Assembly: GCF_004329715.1 (NCBI RefSeq) | Contig: NZ_JXSY01000013.1 | Coordinates: forward strand, 62,001-126,000 | Source: Bowmanella sp. JS7-9 | GTDB taxonomy: Bacteria; Pseudomonadota; Gammaproteobacteria; Enterobacterales; Alteromonadaceae | Direction: 5' to 3' | DNA length: 64,000 bases | In this document: positions 53,706 through 63,351 of the stretch, one piece after another | How positions within the stretch are numbered: the first letter of the stretch is position 1 | How the letters are laid out: each line of letters opens with the position of its first letter | Notes under the pieces: generated by a model | Databases searched by the model: none | What the model saw: only the letters and a program-made list of their open reading frames with translations | Told to the model about the DNA's origin: nothing | Made by a program: the position numbers and the translations under genes

Positions 53706-54689
53706 TTACCAGCGCACCACCAATTTGCCAACGGTTTGATTAGTTTGCAGTAAAGCATGGGCATCATTCACTGCCGAAATGTCCATGACCCGCATAATGT
53801 TTGGGTTTAATCCCCCATTACTGAGCGCCGTGCCGAACCGGGCAACAAAGCCGCTCACCAGTGCCGCTTTATAATCGTCGCTGCGATTGCGAAGCGTCGA
53901 GCCTTGCAGCTTGGCGCGTTTCATCAACATCAGCCCCATATCCAGTTGTGTCACATAGCGACCGCCGAGCATAGCCAGCTGAATTATGTGCCCGTCCAGC
54001 GCCAGCACCTGCAAATTACGTGGCGTATAGTCGCCGCCTACCACATCAATAATAATATTCGGGAAAAACTGCTGCTGTTTGAGTACCTCGACAAAATCCT
54101 GTTGCCGGTAATTGATCAGAATATCTGCGCCATTTTCGCCACAGGCGGCCAGCTTGTCGGCGCTACTGGCCGTGACCGCGACTGTTGCACCGCTGAGTTT
54201 CGCCAGCTGAATCGCCGCAAGGCCGACACCACTGGCACCGGCGTGGATTAACACGCGCTGTCCGGCCTGCAATGCGCTGAGATCAAACAGGCATTGATAG
54301 CTGGTTAAAAATACCTCTGCCAGCCCAGCTGCTGCATCCAGTTGTGCCTCTTCAGGCAAAAAAATCAGATGCCGCGCATCGACACTCACATACTCGGCAT
54401 AGCCACCACCTGAGACAATGCAGCACACCCGTTTGCCAATTAACCCCTTATCGACATCCTCAGCGCATGTCACTACACAGCCCGCCACTTCCAATCCCGG
54501 AATGGTACTGTGACCAGGCGGCGCCGGATATTTACCCTGTCCCTGCAACACATCGGCACGATTGAGCCCAAATGCCTCCACCTGAACTAACACTTGGCCG
54601 GCTGCGACGTTAGGCAGCGCGCCGTTCTGCTCGTGAAGGCAATAGTGTTCGCCGACATTCTGATAGTCAAAATAGCGCATGGTATTCAT
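53706..54689 (-). CDS. NAD(P)H quinone oxidoreductase, zinc-free MDR family (PIG3-like)
   Basis: A 327-residue medium-chain reductase: N-terminal GroES-like domain (GLNRADVLQGQGKYPAPPG) and a C-terminal Rossmann domain with LIHAGASGVGLAAIQLAK for NAD(P)H. Zinc ligands of alcohol dehydrogenases are absent, as expected for quinone reductases. It probably reduces quinones or enals in the cytoplasm. The ATG at 54689 has AGGA 8 nt upstream. It converges with rnhA with a 12-bp gap. Confidence 0.88.
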   Translation of the reverse strand: MNTMRYFDYQNVGEHYCLHEQNGALPNVAAGQVLVQVEAFGLNRADVLQGQGKYPAPPGHSTIPGLEVAGCVVTCAEDVDKGLIGKRVCCIVSGGGYAEYVSVDARHLIFLPEEAQLDAAAGLAEVFLTSYQCLFDLSALQAGQRVLIHAGASGVGLAAIQLAKLSGATVAVTASSADKLAACGENGADILINYRQQDFVEVLKQQQFFPNIIIDVVGGDYTPRNLQVLALDGHIIQLAMLGGRYVTQLDMGLMLMKRAKLQGSTLRNRSDDYKAALVSGFVARFGTALSNGGLNPNIMRVMDISAVNDAHALLQTNQTVGKLVVRW

Positions 54690-54735
54690 AGATAACATCC
54701 TGATTTATTGAGTCTTTGTGCCCGGTTTAGAAGTG

Positions 54736-55737
54736 CTAGAGTATATTGTTGCCCTGCTCCGGATCCCTTGCCTGCGCCGCCTGCTGACGAATTTCATCGG
54801 TTTCGGTGTCCAGATCCTGCGCAGGCTGGTCGTCCGGATCGACCCGTTCAGCGCGCGGCGGTTTAGTTTGCGCTATAGGCGTTTCACTTTTCTCATTGTG
54901 ACTGAGATTAACATCAATTCCCTGCGGGAAGATCAGTTCTCGGGCATCATCCGGCATAGAAATGTTTTGCTGCAAATAGGCTTTAACCACCAGATGCATC
55001 AATGCCGATTTCACTTTCGGCACACTAAAGCGGGTCGCATCCACCCAAAAATAGATGCGTAAATTGATGGTTGATGAGCCAAGCGTTTCAATCAACACGC
55101 TGGGCTCTGGATCATCCAGCACCGCCTGATGATTACGCATAATTGCCAGCGCACTGTCCTGAGCCAGTTTAAGGTTGGCATCGTAACCTATGCCTACATC
55201 AAAAAATCCGCGCATGTTGGCATTGGCGGTAAAATTACGAATGATGTTCTTGTAGATGGTCGCATTGGGGATCTGAATATGATTCCCGTCATAGTCGACA
55301 ATGGTGGTGGCCCTTGAGGTGACCTGTTTAATCACCCCGGTCTGCCCTTCTACTTCTATTACATCTCCCAGACGAAACGGACGCTGCACGCTGAGAAGAA
55401 TACTGGCGATAAAATTCTCGGCGATGTCTTTAAACGCAAAGCCCAGAATTAATCCAACCATGCCGGTACCGCTGATCACCGCCACAGCAAACTCGGTAAG
55501 CCCGGCCAAACGCAGAAATATATACACCCCAAGCAGTATCAGCAGTAAACGCAGGGCGCGTCGGCCAACCACCGCAATCAGCTGACTATGGGCGAAAAAT
55601 TTCAGCGGCCGGATTAACCAGCGGGAAAGTGGCGCAGACAAATAATAGCTGCCAATCATCACTAATAATCCCAGTCCAAGCAGGGGTAAATATTGCTGAA
55701 CCTGTTGTGCCAACGCGGTAAAGTTTTCCACTTGCAT
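54736..55737 (-). CDS. MscS-family mechanosensitive channel
   Basis: A 333-residue inner-membrane protein with three N-terminal helices, of which the third is the pore helix (AVAVISGTGMVGLILGFAFKDIAENFIASI), followed by the MscS beta domain (RLGDVIEVEGQTGVIKQVTSRATTIVDYDG) and a C-terminal alpha/beta domain. Beyond about residue 280 it has a charged, probably disordered tail. Such channels open under osmotic downshock. Confidence 0.9.
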   Translation of the reverse strand: MQVENFTALAQQVQQYLPLLGLGLLVMIGSYYLSAPLSRWLIRPLKFFAHSQLIAVVGRRALRLLLILLGVYIFLRLAGLTEFAVAVISGTGMVGLILGFAFKDIAENFIASILLSVQRPFRLGDVIEVEGQTGVIKQVTSRATTIVDYDGNHIQIPNATIYKNIIRNFTANANMRGFFDVGIGYDANLKLAQDSALAIMRNHQAVLDDPEPSVLIETLGSSTINLRIYFWVDATRFSVPKVKSALMHLVVKAYLQQNISMPDDARELIFPQGIDVNLSHNEKSETPIAQTKPPRAERVDPDDQPAQDLDTETDEIRQQAAQARDPEQGNNIL

Positions 55738-55974
55738 ATGAGTAACGCCCGTTTTTAATAATTCCTCTCTATGAATTGCAATTTACCCGCCAACACAGTG
55801 GTAATGCTTGCTTTCGTCTCGGCAAAGTTTGCCGTAACCCGTCCAGATAAACGGTTTATTTGCGCCCCTGAAGACCCTATCACACTGATTTTTATAACGA
55901 ATTTATTAAGGAACAGACCCTGCATTAACCTGCTTGATTTGCTTAGCACAAGCGTTAACCAAGAGGATTACCAC

Positions 55975-56133
55975 ATGGACTTACTCAGAATATTGTTTGC
56001 GATTTTATTGCCACCGCTTGGCGTATTTTTACAGGTCGGTATTGGCGGCGCGTTTTGGCTGAATATCTTACTAACCCTGCTGGGCTATATTCCGGGGATC
56101 GTGCACGCGGTCTGGATCATCGCCAAACGTTAA
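55975..56133 (+). CDS. YqaE/Pmp3-type small membrane protein
   Basis: A 52-residue protein with two hydrophobic helices and the family pattern FAILLPPLGVFLQVGIGGAFWLNILLTLLGYIPGIVHAVWII. Pmp3/YqaE proteins are short stress-linked membrane peptides. AGAGGA lies 9 nt upstream of the ATG. The 237 bp before it hold no other recognised gene. Confidence 0.9.
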   Translation: MDLLRILFAILLPPLGVFLQVGIGGAFWLNILLTLLGYIPGIVHAVWIIAKR

Positions 56134-56234
56134 TCGCTCGCGGCTGCCCCGCAAGCGTTGGCAGGCGAATAGCTATAGAGCAATTGGCGGGCTTAAGGTA
56201 GACTGCGCGCCCGCTTTAGAGATTGGAGCCAGCT

Positions 56235-57422
56235 ATGTCTGCCAGCGTCATTTTACATCCCGGCCGCGATAAGTCCCTGCGCCGTAAACACCCATGGATT
56301 TTCAGCAAAGCCATTAAAGAGACCCAGGGGAAATTGCGTCTCGGTGATACCGTTGATGTATTGAGCGCAGAAGGTGAATGGCTGGCAAAAGGCGCGTGGT
56401 CGCCACAATCGCAGATTCAGGTGCGGGTGTGGAGCTTTGATAAGCAGGAAGTGATCGACAATGGCTTCTTCCTGCGCCGTTTAGAACGCGCCAAAGCCGG
56501 ACGTGAAGGGTTAATTGCCGAACATGGCCTGAGCGGTTACCGCCTCGCCGCCGCCGAGTCAGATGGCTTACCGGGTATTACCATTGACGTGTATGAACAG
56601 GTTATCGTTTGCCAGTTATTGTCTGCTGGTGCGGAGAAACACCGCAGCAAAATCGTCTGGGCGCTAACCAAGCTTTACCCGGATTACGCCATTTTAGAGC
56701 GCTCCGATGTCGCCGTGCGCGAGAAAGAGGGGCTGGCTCAGCAAGTACAGGTCCTGCATGGCGAGGTGCCGGATGAGGTCATCATTAGTGAAAACGGCCA
56801 TCAGCTGATTGTCGATTTAAAACACGGCCATAAAACCGGCTTCTATCTGGATCAACGGGATAACCGTGCCATGGCGGGTCGCTATGCTAAAGATGCTGAT
56901 GTACTGAACTGCTTCAGTTATACCGGCACCTTTGGGGTGTACTGTATGCAAGGTGGCGCGAAGCAAATTACCCATCTGGATGTGTCAGACAATGCGCTGG
57001 CCACCGCCAAACGCAATGCCGAGCTGAATCATCTCGACCTCAGCCGTTGTCATTTCGAGAAACAAGACGTGTTTGAAGCCTTGCGCCAGTACCGTAACGA
57101 TGGGCGCACCTTCGACATGATTATTCTCGATCCACCTAAATTCGTTGACAGCAAAGCCAGCCTGAACCGCGCCTGCCGCGGCTACAAAGATATCAATATG
57201 CTGGCCATGCAAATCCTCAAGCCAGATGGCATCTTGCTGACATTCAGCTGTTCAGGATTAATGGAAACGGATTTATTTCATAAGGTCGTCGCCGATGCGG
57301 CATTAGATGCCGGGCGAGAGATACAGTATCTGCACCGCCTGAGCCAGGCCGCCGATCACCCGGTACTGGCCAGCTATCCGGAAGGATACTACCTCAAAGG
57401 GATTGTTTGCCGGGTACTATAA
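56235..57422 (+). CDS. rlmI: 23S rRNA (cytosine-1962-C5) methyltransferase
   Basis: A 395-residue enzyme (E. coli RlmI has 396) that methylates 23S rRNA. A PUA domain at the N-terminus ([22 protein letters not shown]) is followed by a methyltransferase domain with the SAM motif [28 protein letters not shown], and the catalytic cysteine in TFSCSG. The ATG at 56235 has GGAG 7 nt upstream; the codon before it in frame is TTG. Confidence 0.93.
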   Translation: MSASVILHPGRDKSLRRKHPWIFSKAIKETQGKLRLGDTVDVLSAEGEWLAKGAWSPQSQIQVRVWSFDKQEVIDNGFFLRRLERAKAGREGLIAEHGLSGYRLAAAESDGLPGITIDVYEQVIVCQLLSAGAEKHRSKIVWALTKLYPDYAILERSDVAVREKEGLAQQVQVLHGEVPDEVIISENGHQLIVDLKHGHKTGFYLDQRDNRAMAGRYAKDADVLNCFSYTGTFGVYCMQGGAKQITHLDVSDNALATAKRNAELNHLDLSRCHFEKQDVFEALRQYRNDGRTFDMIILDPPKFVDSKASLNRACRGYKDINMLAMQILKPDGILLTFSCSGLMETDLFHKVVADAALDAGREIQYLHRLSQAADHPVLASYPEGYYLKGIVCRVL

Positions 57423-57432
57423 CCCGGCAATG

Positions 57433-57458
57433 CAGGAAGTGCGTTAGCGCATTTCCTG
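57433..57458. terminator. hairpin between rlmI and the PilZ gene
   Basis: CAGGAAGTGCG / CGCATTTCCTG with TTAG as loop; the loop holds the stop codon of the PilZ gene. A terminal T run is lacking, so termination would be weak or need Rho. Confidence 0.45.
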
Positions 57459-57743
57459 AATTTCTACCCCAACTATGTAGGCACCATCGGCATTTTGGTG
57501 ACAACGCACCACTTTACTGACTGCCTGCAACGAAGGGATTTGACTGCTGTTAGACTCGATAGCCACTTTTAGCCGGGTGCCAGCTTCAATCGACTCCCCC
57601 ACTTCAAATGCCATACCGACTGCGCTGATATCACGACAAATTGCCGCTATGCTTCGGGTCGATTCTTCATCTTCAATGGTTAAATCGCAATTGGCATTGA
57701 CCAGCATACGCAGGAAATTCCGTTTGTCGTCGTAACCCATCAT
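57444..57743 (-). CDS. PilZ-domain protein
   Basis: A 99-residue single-domain protein of the PilZ (cyclic di-GMP receptor) family. The N-terminal arginine motif appears as KRNFLR, which departs from RxxxR in one place, and the second motif is DISAVGM (consensus D/NxSxxG). It may bind cyclic di-GMP and act on a partner. The ATG at 57743 follows GGGAGAGAAG. It converges with rlmI. Confidence 0.82.
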   Translation of the reverse strand: MMGYDDKRNFLRMLVNANCDLTIEDEESTRSIAAICRDISAVGMAFEVGESIEAGTRLKVAIESNSSQIPSLQAVSKVVRCHQNADGAYIVGVEIQEMR

Positions 57744-57833
57744 GTTACTTCTCTCCCACCGGTTAAAAATCATTCACCGCCTCTGATTGTCCGTTATATT
57801 GACGTTAATCGCCAATGTCAACGGCGACCTTTT

Positions 57834-60800
57834 CTAGCTGTGTAAATAATTCAATATGCGCTTTTCACTGACCGCATGGGCGGTACCGAGATTTTGCGCA
57901 AACAGACTGACCCGCAGCTCTTCCAGCATCCAGCGGGCATCATGAATTCTGGCCGGTATCGCCAGCCCCACCGGCACCTGTTTTCGCGCAGCTTCAATGG
58001 CGTCATGCACTTTTTGTACACTCAGCTGCGCCATACGATCGCGGTTTGGATCCAGCGGCAATTTTTCTAAGCGCCGCTCAATAGCTTTCAGATAGCGGAA
58101 CCAGTCAGACACCCGACCTGCGCCCATATCACTGACAAATCCCGGATAAACCAACTTATCCAATTGTTGTTGAATATCCCCGTGGGCGTTGATCATATTA
58201 AGTGGCACATTGCCCTTCATTTTCTTCTTAATCTGATGTGCCAGGGTCAAACCAGGCTCAATCTGTGCGGCCAGTTTGAGCACCGCATCATTGATTTCAC
58301 CACGCACCTTATCCAGCGCCAGATTAAACGCCGCTTTATCCCGAATCTGCTCAAGCTGCTCGCCGAGCAAGGCAACAATCGCGGCATCGATACAATCATC
58401 TACCAGCGCAGCCACCTGACCAAACGGATTAAAATACAAGCCTAACTTGGCTTTATTCGGCAGTTTTTCCTGCAGATATTTCAATGGTGAGGGCATTTGC
58501 AAACGCAGCAGCCGCAATAACCCGCGTTTGTGCGCATCACTGGCCAATTGTGGCTGATCGAATAACTTAATCGCTACACTGTCGCCTTCGTCCACCAATG
58601 CGGGGAACGCTTTAACTTCATATCCGGGCTTTTGCTCGGTAAAGGCTTGCGGTAACTGATCGAAACTCCAGCTTTGCAGGCCCTGTTGTTCAATACTGCG
58701 TTTGGCCACTTTGCGCAGGGTTTGTTGTACCCGCCCGGACAGTTGATGCTGCAGCGCCAACAAGTCACGGCCCTGTGCGATAACTTTGCCCTGCTCATCC
58801 AGCACTTTGAAGTTCATTTGCAAATGCAGCGGTGGCGCGCTCCATTCAGCCGGGTCAATTTTTACTCCGGACATTTTCGCCAGCTTGGCCGCCAGCGCGT
58901 CGATAAATGGCAACTCTGACGGCGTCAGATCCTGCATACAGGCCCGCGCATAGTCCGGTGCCGGTACAAAGTTACGGCGTAAGCGTTTGGGCAACTGTTT
59001 AATCAGACTGACGATCAGTTCTTCACGCATGCCCGGTACTAACCAGTCAAACCCGGCCGGCGTCAGCTGATTGAGCAGTGCCACCGGTACCCGCATCGAC
59101 ACCCCGTCGTCTTCACTCCCTGGGTCAAAGCGGTACTCTAGCGGCAAATGCACATTACCCTGCTGCCAACTATCCGGATAACTGTATCGGTTAATCTGAT
59201 CGGTATCGCGCTGAAGCAATAACTCGCGCTCAAAGTACACCCGGGTATCACTTTGCTTGGCGGCCTTTTGCCACCATTTGCGCAGGCTCGCTTCACTTGC
59301 AATGTGTTCTGGCAGGTTTTGCAGATAGAAGTCCATCAGCACCTGCTCATCCACCAGCAAATCACGGCGGCGGGTTTTCTCTTCCAGCTCCTCAACCTGC
59401 AACACAAGTTCGCGGTTGTGTTGTAAAAATTCCAAATCCAGCTTGGTCTGGCCGTTGATCAGGGCTTCGCGAATGAATATTTCCCGCGCCAAAATGGCAT
59501 CGACCCGCTCAAAATTGATCTGACGGCGGGTCACAATCGGCAAGCCATACAGGGTCACGGTCTCATAGCCCATGACCGCCCCCTGCTTTTTCGACCAGAA
59601 AGGTTCGGCGTAATTGCGCTTGATTAAATGCCCGGCCAACGGCTCCAACCACTCGGGTTGGATTTTCGCCGCCATGCGCGCAAACAATCGCGAGGTTTCC
59701 ACCAGTTCGGCCGCCATCACCCACTTGGCCTGGCCTTTGGATAATGCCGAGCCCGGGAACACCAAAAACTTACTGCCGCGCGCGCCCAGATAATGTCGGT
59801 CGTTATCTTTACAGCCAATATGCGATAACAGGCCAGACAAAATCGCCTGATGAATGCGGGTAAAGTCGGCTTCTTCACGATTGATTCCAAAGCCCAATTC
59901 GGCAATGGATTTTTTCAACTGACTAACAATGTCCTGCCATTCACGCATACGCAGATAATTGAGCATGTGTTCCTGACACCACTTTTTAAGCTGGTTGTTA
60001 GTCAGTGCCTGTTGCTGCTCACGAAATGCGCGCCAGATTTTCAATAACCCGACAAAATCCGAATCGCGATCTTCAAATTGTTTATGAATTTCGTCAGCTT
60101 TTTGCTGTTTATCCTGAGGGCGTTCACGCGGATCCTGAATACTCAAACCCGCCACAATCACGATCACCTCAGCCAACGCGTCGGTTTTAGCGGCCTGCAC
60201 CACCATTCGTGCATAACGCGGGTCAACCGGTAAACGGGCAATCTGCCGGCCAATATCGGTTAACTTGCCACTGCCGTCATTGGCAATCGCCTGAACTTCC
60301 TCCAGCAAACGCATGGCATCGGTGATTTGGCGGTTATCTGGCGGTTGAATAAACGGGAAATCGCTGATGTTGCCGAATTTCAGCGCCAACATCTGCAACA
60401 CTACCGAGGCCAGATTGGTACGCAGAATTTCCGGATCGGTAAATTCCGGCCGCGATAAAAAATCCTGTTCAGAATACAGACGAATACACACCCCGGCACT
60501 GACACGTCCACAGCGACCAGCACGCTGATTGGCCGATGCCTGAGAGATTGCCTCGATAGGCAAACGCTGTACTTTAGAGCGGGTACTGTAGCGGGAGATA
60601 CGCGCCGTACCCGGGTCAATCACATATTTAATCCCTGGCACCGTTAGCGAGGTTTCCGCTACGTTGGTGGCCAGCACAATGCGCCGGCCCGTATGACCAC
60701 TAAAGATTTTTTGTTGTTCGGCCGCCGACAGGCGCGCATACAAGGGCACAATTTCCGTATTACGCAATTTTTCCCGCGCCAGTGCGTCAGCAGTATCACG

Positions 60801-61685
60801 AATTTCCCGCTCACCACTTAAGAAGACCAGAATATCGCCATGCCCCAAACGGCTCAGTTCATTGACCGCACGGATAATGCCCTGAGTTTGATCCAGCGGC
60901 TGATTATCCTCATCCAGCGAGTCCTCCAGAGGGCGATAACGGATATCGACCGGATACGTACGCCCACTGACGCTAATCATTGGCGCGTCATTGAAATGCC
61001 GCGAGAAGCGTTCCGGATCGATGGTAGCCGAGGTAATGATCAGCTTTAAATCGGGACGTTTGGGTAATAGCTGTTTGAGGTAGCCAAGGATAAAGTCGAT
61101 GTTCAGGCTGCGTTCGTGGGCTTCGTCGATAATCAGCGTATCGTACTGATTTAAAAAGCGATCCTGTTGAATCTCTGTCAACAGGATACCGTCAGTCATC
61201 AGTTTAATATAACTGCTGTCGCTGACCTGATCAGAAAAACGCACCTTAAAACCGACCTTGTCACCCAGCTTGGTGCCCAACTCATCGGCAATACGGTTGG
61301 CGACCGAACGCGCCGCCAGTCGCCGTGGCTGGGTATGACCAATTAAGCCTTTGACGCCGCGCCCCAGTTCGAGACAAATTTTTGGTAATTGGGTGGTTTT
61401 TCCCGAGCCGGTTTCGCCGGCGATAATAACTACCTGATGCTTTTCGATGGCCTGTTTGATTGCGTCGCGCTGCAGCGACACCGGCAGATCCGGATAGTCA
61501 ATCTGCGGTAACTGGCTTCGGCGTTGCTCGACCTGCAAAGCAGACATGGCCATTTCATCAGCCAGCTGCTGGGCGTGCTCTGCATCAAATTTGCGGCTTA
61601 GCGCATTGATTTTACGGCGAAAGTGCTGACGCTGGCTGCCTAATACCAGGTCTAGCTGGGAGAAAAGCGATTGAATACTCGGCAA
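57834..61685 (-). CDS. hrpA: ATP-dependent RNA helicase HrpA
   Basis: A 1283-residue DEAH-box helicase. Motif I is GETGSGKTTQLP near residue 90, motif II is DEAHER, motif III is SATI and motif VI is QRAGRCGRV. The long C-terminal region is the HrpA-specific DUF3418-type extension. In E. coli HrpA rescues stalled ribosomes and processes some mRNAs. It runs alone, with about 60 bp between it and the CBS gene upstream. Confidence 0.95.
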   Translation of the reverse strand: MPSIQSLFSQLDLVLGSQRQHFRRKINALSRKFDAEHAQQLADEMAMSALQVEQRRSQLPQIDYPDLPVSLQRDAIKQAIEKHQVVIIAGETGSGKTTQLPKICLELGRGVKGLIGHTQPRRLAARSVANRIADELGTKLGDKVGFKVRFSDQVSDSSYIKLMTDGILLTEIQQDRFLNQYDTLIIDEAHERSLNIDFILGYLKQLLPKRPDLKLIITSATIDPERFSRHFNDAPMISVSGRTYPVDIRYRPLEDSLDEDNQPLDQTQGIIRAVNELSRLGHGDILVFLSGEREIRDTADALAREKLRNTEIVPLYARLSAAEQQKIFSGHTGRRIVLATNVAETSLTVPGIKYVIDPGTARISRYSTRSKVQRLPIEAISQASANQRAGRCGRVSAGVCIRLYSEQDFLSRPEFTDPEILRTNLASVVLQMLALKFGNISDFPFIQPPDNRQITDAMRLLEEVQAIANDGSGKLTDIGRQIARLPVDPRYARMVVQAAKTDALAEVIVIVAGLSIQDPRERPQDKQQKADEIHKQFEDRDSDFVGLLKIWRAFREQQQALTNNQLKKWCQEHMLNYLRMREWQDIVSQLKKSIAELGFGINREEADFTRIHQAILSGLLSHIGCKDNDRHYLGARGSKFLVFPGSALSKGQAKWVMAAELVETSRLFARMAAKIQPEWLEPLAGHLIKRNYAEPFWSKKQGAVMGYETVTLYGLPIVTRRQINFERVDAILAREIFIREALINGQTKLDLEFLQHNRELVLQVEELEEKTRRRDLLVDEQVLMDFYLQNLPEHIASEASLRKWWQKAAKQSDTRVYFERELLLQRDTDQINRYSYPDSWQQGNVHLPLEYRFDPGSEDDGVSMRVPVALLNQLTPAGFDWLVPGMREELIVSLIKQLPKRLRRNFVPAPDYARACMQDLTPSELPFIDALAAKLAKMSGVKIDPAEWSAPPLHLQMNFKVLDEQGKVIAQGRDLLALQHQLSGRVQQTLRKVAKRSIEQQGLQSWSFDQLPQAFTEQKPGYEVKAFPALVDEGDSVAIKLFDQPQLASDAHKRGLLRLLRLQMPSPLKYLQEKLPNKAKLGLYFNPFGQVAALVDDCIDAAIVALLGEQLEQIRDKAAFNLALDKVRGEINDAVLKLAAQIEPGLTLAHQIKKKMKGNVPLNMINAHGDIQQQLDKLVYPGFVSDMGAGRVSDWFRYLKAIERRLEKLPLDPNRDRMAQLSVQKVHDAIEAARKQVPVGLAIPARIHDARWMLEELRVSLFAQNLGTAHAVSEKRILNYLHS

Positions 61686-61748
61686 GGGAAACGGCTCCTG
61701 TTTATCAGGCGCCGATCCTAGTGAATGCGTCGCGAGATTTCCAGCGTT

Positions 61749-62168
61749 TCACACTGCCTGTTTGTAACCGTCACGCAAATGCAAATCGATGGCACGCAAT
61801 ACATCGGCGCGGGAAATACAGCCGACCAGACGCCCCTCATCATCCACCACAGGGTACACTTTGGGCTTGGGTAACAGCATTTGTTCGGCCACATCCAGCA
61901 CGGAACTGTAGGGTTTTACCGACAACACATCCGTGCGCATCACATCTTTGGCGCGGGCTGCCTGCTCGCGGTAATAACCGGACTCCAGCATCTGCTTCAG
62001 ACAATCCTGTTCTGAGATAAAGCCCACCAGGCAATGGTGTTCATCTACCACTGGGGCACCAGGATTTCGTTGTGTGATGAGTCGTTCGACAACTTCCGCT
62101 ACCGTCATATTGTGTGTCAGTACTACCGGATGGCAATTCATAAAATCGGCCACTTTAAGAGACTGCAT
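61749..62168 (-). CDS. two-CBS-domain protein
   Basis: A 139-residue protein made of a CBS pair (about 5-60 and 72-132). Conserved positions include APVVDEHHCLVGFISEQDCL and VYPVVDDEGRLVGCISRADVLR. CBS pairs bind adenine nucleotides and control partner proteins. No partner domain is fused. It may be co-transcribed with hrpA. Confidence 0.88.
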   Translation of the reverse strand: MQSLKVADFMNCHPVVLTHNMTVAEVVERLITQRNPGAPVVDEHHCLVGFISEQDCLKQMLESGYYREQAARAKDVMRTDVLSVKPYSSVLDVAEQMLLPKPKVYPVVDDEGRLVGCISRADVLRAIDLHLRDGYKQAV

Positions 62169-62354
62169 GTCGTTTCCCCTGTTTTTCGTGATTATCGACC
62201 TAAAGATAGTCGCAAAACGTCAACGGGACGACCTGCAATAAAAAACAGCGTGAAATACTTCCATAAAAACGAACGATTAAAGATAAATTTTATATTTTCA
62301 ATATATTGCGTTCTCGCCCATACTCGCGCGCTGTTTTAAATTGCCTGACCACTT

Positions 62355-63341
62355 ATGCCTTTGAGTTATACGACCCGCACACTGACATTACCCGATGACC
62401 TGTCTGACGTAGTCGACTTATTACAACAAGGTGAGTGTGTCGCGTTGCCCACAGAAACTGTGTTCGGGCTGGCTGCCGATGCCAGTAACCCGGATGCGGT
62501 GGCAAAAATATTCAGTGCCAAACAACGGCCAACCAATCATCCGTTGATCGTGCATATCAGCGATATTCATCAGGCAGAACGCTGGGTTACACAGGTGCCA
62601 GATGTTGCTTACCAACTGGCTGACGCCTTCTGGCCAGGGCCACTGTCGTTACTGATGCATAAACATCCGCACATCAACGCCAGCGTAACCGGTGGGTTAG
62701 ATGGCATCGTACTGCGCGCCCCCAACCACCCGGACTTTCAGGCAATATTGCAAGCGAGCAAACTGGGACTGGCCGCCCCGTCGGCCAATTTGTACAAATC
62801 TATCAGCCCCACCAGCGCCAACCATGTATTAAAAACCCTCGGCGGTCGAATCGCGGCGGTAGTAGAGACAAATACCCCACCGGTATGCGGTATTGAATCG
62901 ACCATTTTAGATATACGCTGTTTCCCGCCAAAGTTACTGCGCCCGGGCCCCATTAGTGCTGCGCAAATCAGCGCGTTACTTGGCGTGGATGTGGAAGTAC
63001 CGCTTGCGCATCAGCAGGTGGTGCCAGGCAATGTGACTAAACATTATCAACCACAAACACCGGCTCACCTGTGTGATGAGCAGGTAATCCATGCCAGAGT
63101 CACCAATCAGGTTACTGACCGCATTGCCTGGCTGGTGTATTCCAGTGAGGCGCAGACCCTGCTGGGTGATTACCCGGATGTGCGTGTCTTAAGTTCTGAG
63201 CCTGCAGACTACGCCAGAGATTTATATCATGCATTACATGAGTTGGATGGATTAGGCTGCGCACAAATCATGATTGAAACGCCACCACAAGATAGCGCCT
63301 GGTTGGCAGTTAATGACAGATTACGCCGGGCGTGCGCCTGA
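62355..63341 (+). CDS. sua5: L-threonylcarbamoyladenylate synthase, Sua5 type
   Basis: First enzyme of the t6A modification of ANN-decoding tRNAs. The 328-residue protein has the YrdC/Sua5 catalytic domain (ALPTETVFGLAADASNP, KQRPTNHPLIVH, WPGPLSLL, LAAPSANLYKSISPTSANHV) and the Sua5-specific C-terminal domain from about residue 220, linked by VVPGNVTKHYQP. Single-domain TsaC would be about 190 residues. The ATG has little ribosome-site sequence upstream. Confidence 0.9.
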   Translation: MPLSYTTRTLTLPDDLSDVVDLLQQGECVALPTETVFGLAADASNPDAVAKIFSAKQRPTNHPLIVHISDIHQAERWVTQVPDVAYQLADAFWPGPLSLLMHKHPHINASVTGGLDGIVLRAPNHPDFQAILQASKLGLAAPSANLYKSISPTSANHVLKTLGGRIAAVVETNTPPVCGIESTILDIRCFPPKLLRPGPISAAQISALLGVDVEVPLAHQQVVPGNVTKHYQPQTPAHLCDEQVIHARVTNQVTDRIAWLVYSSEAQTLLGDYPDVRVLSSEPADYARDLYHALHELDGLGCAQIMIETPPQDSAWLAVNDRLRRACA

Positions 63342-63351
63342 TATCGGTCTT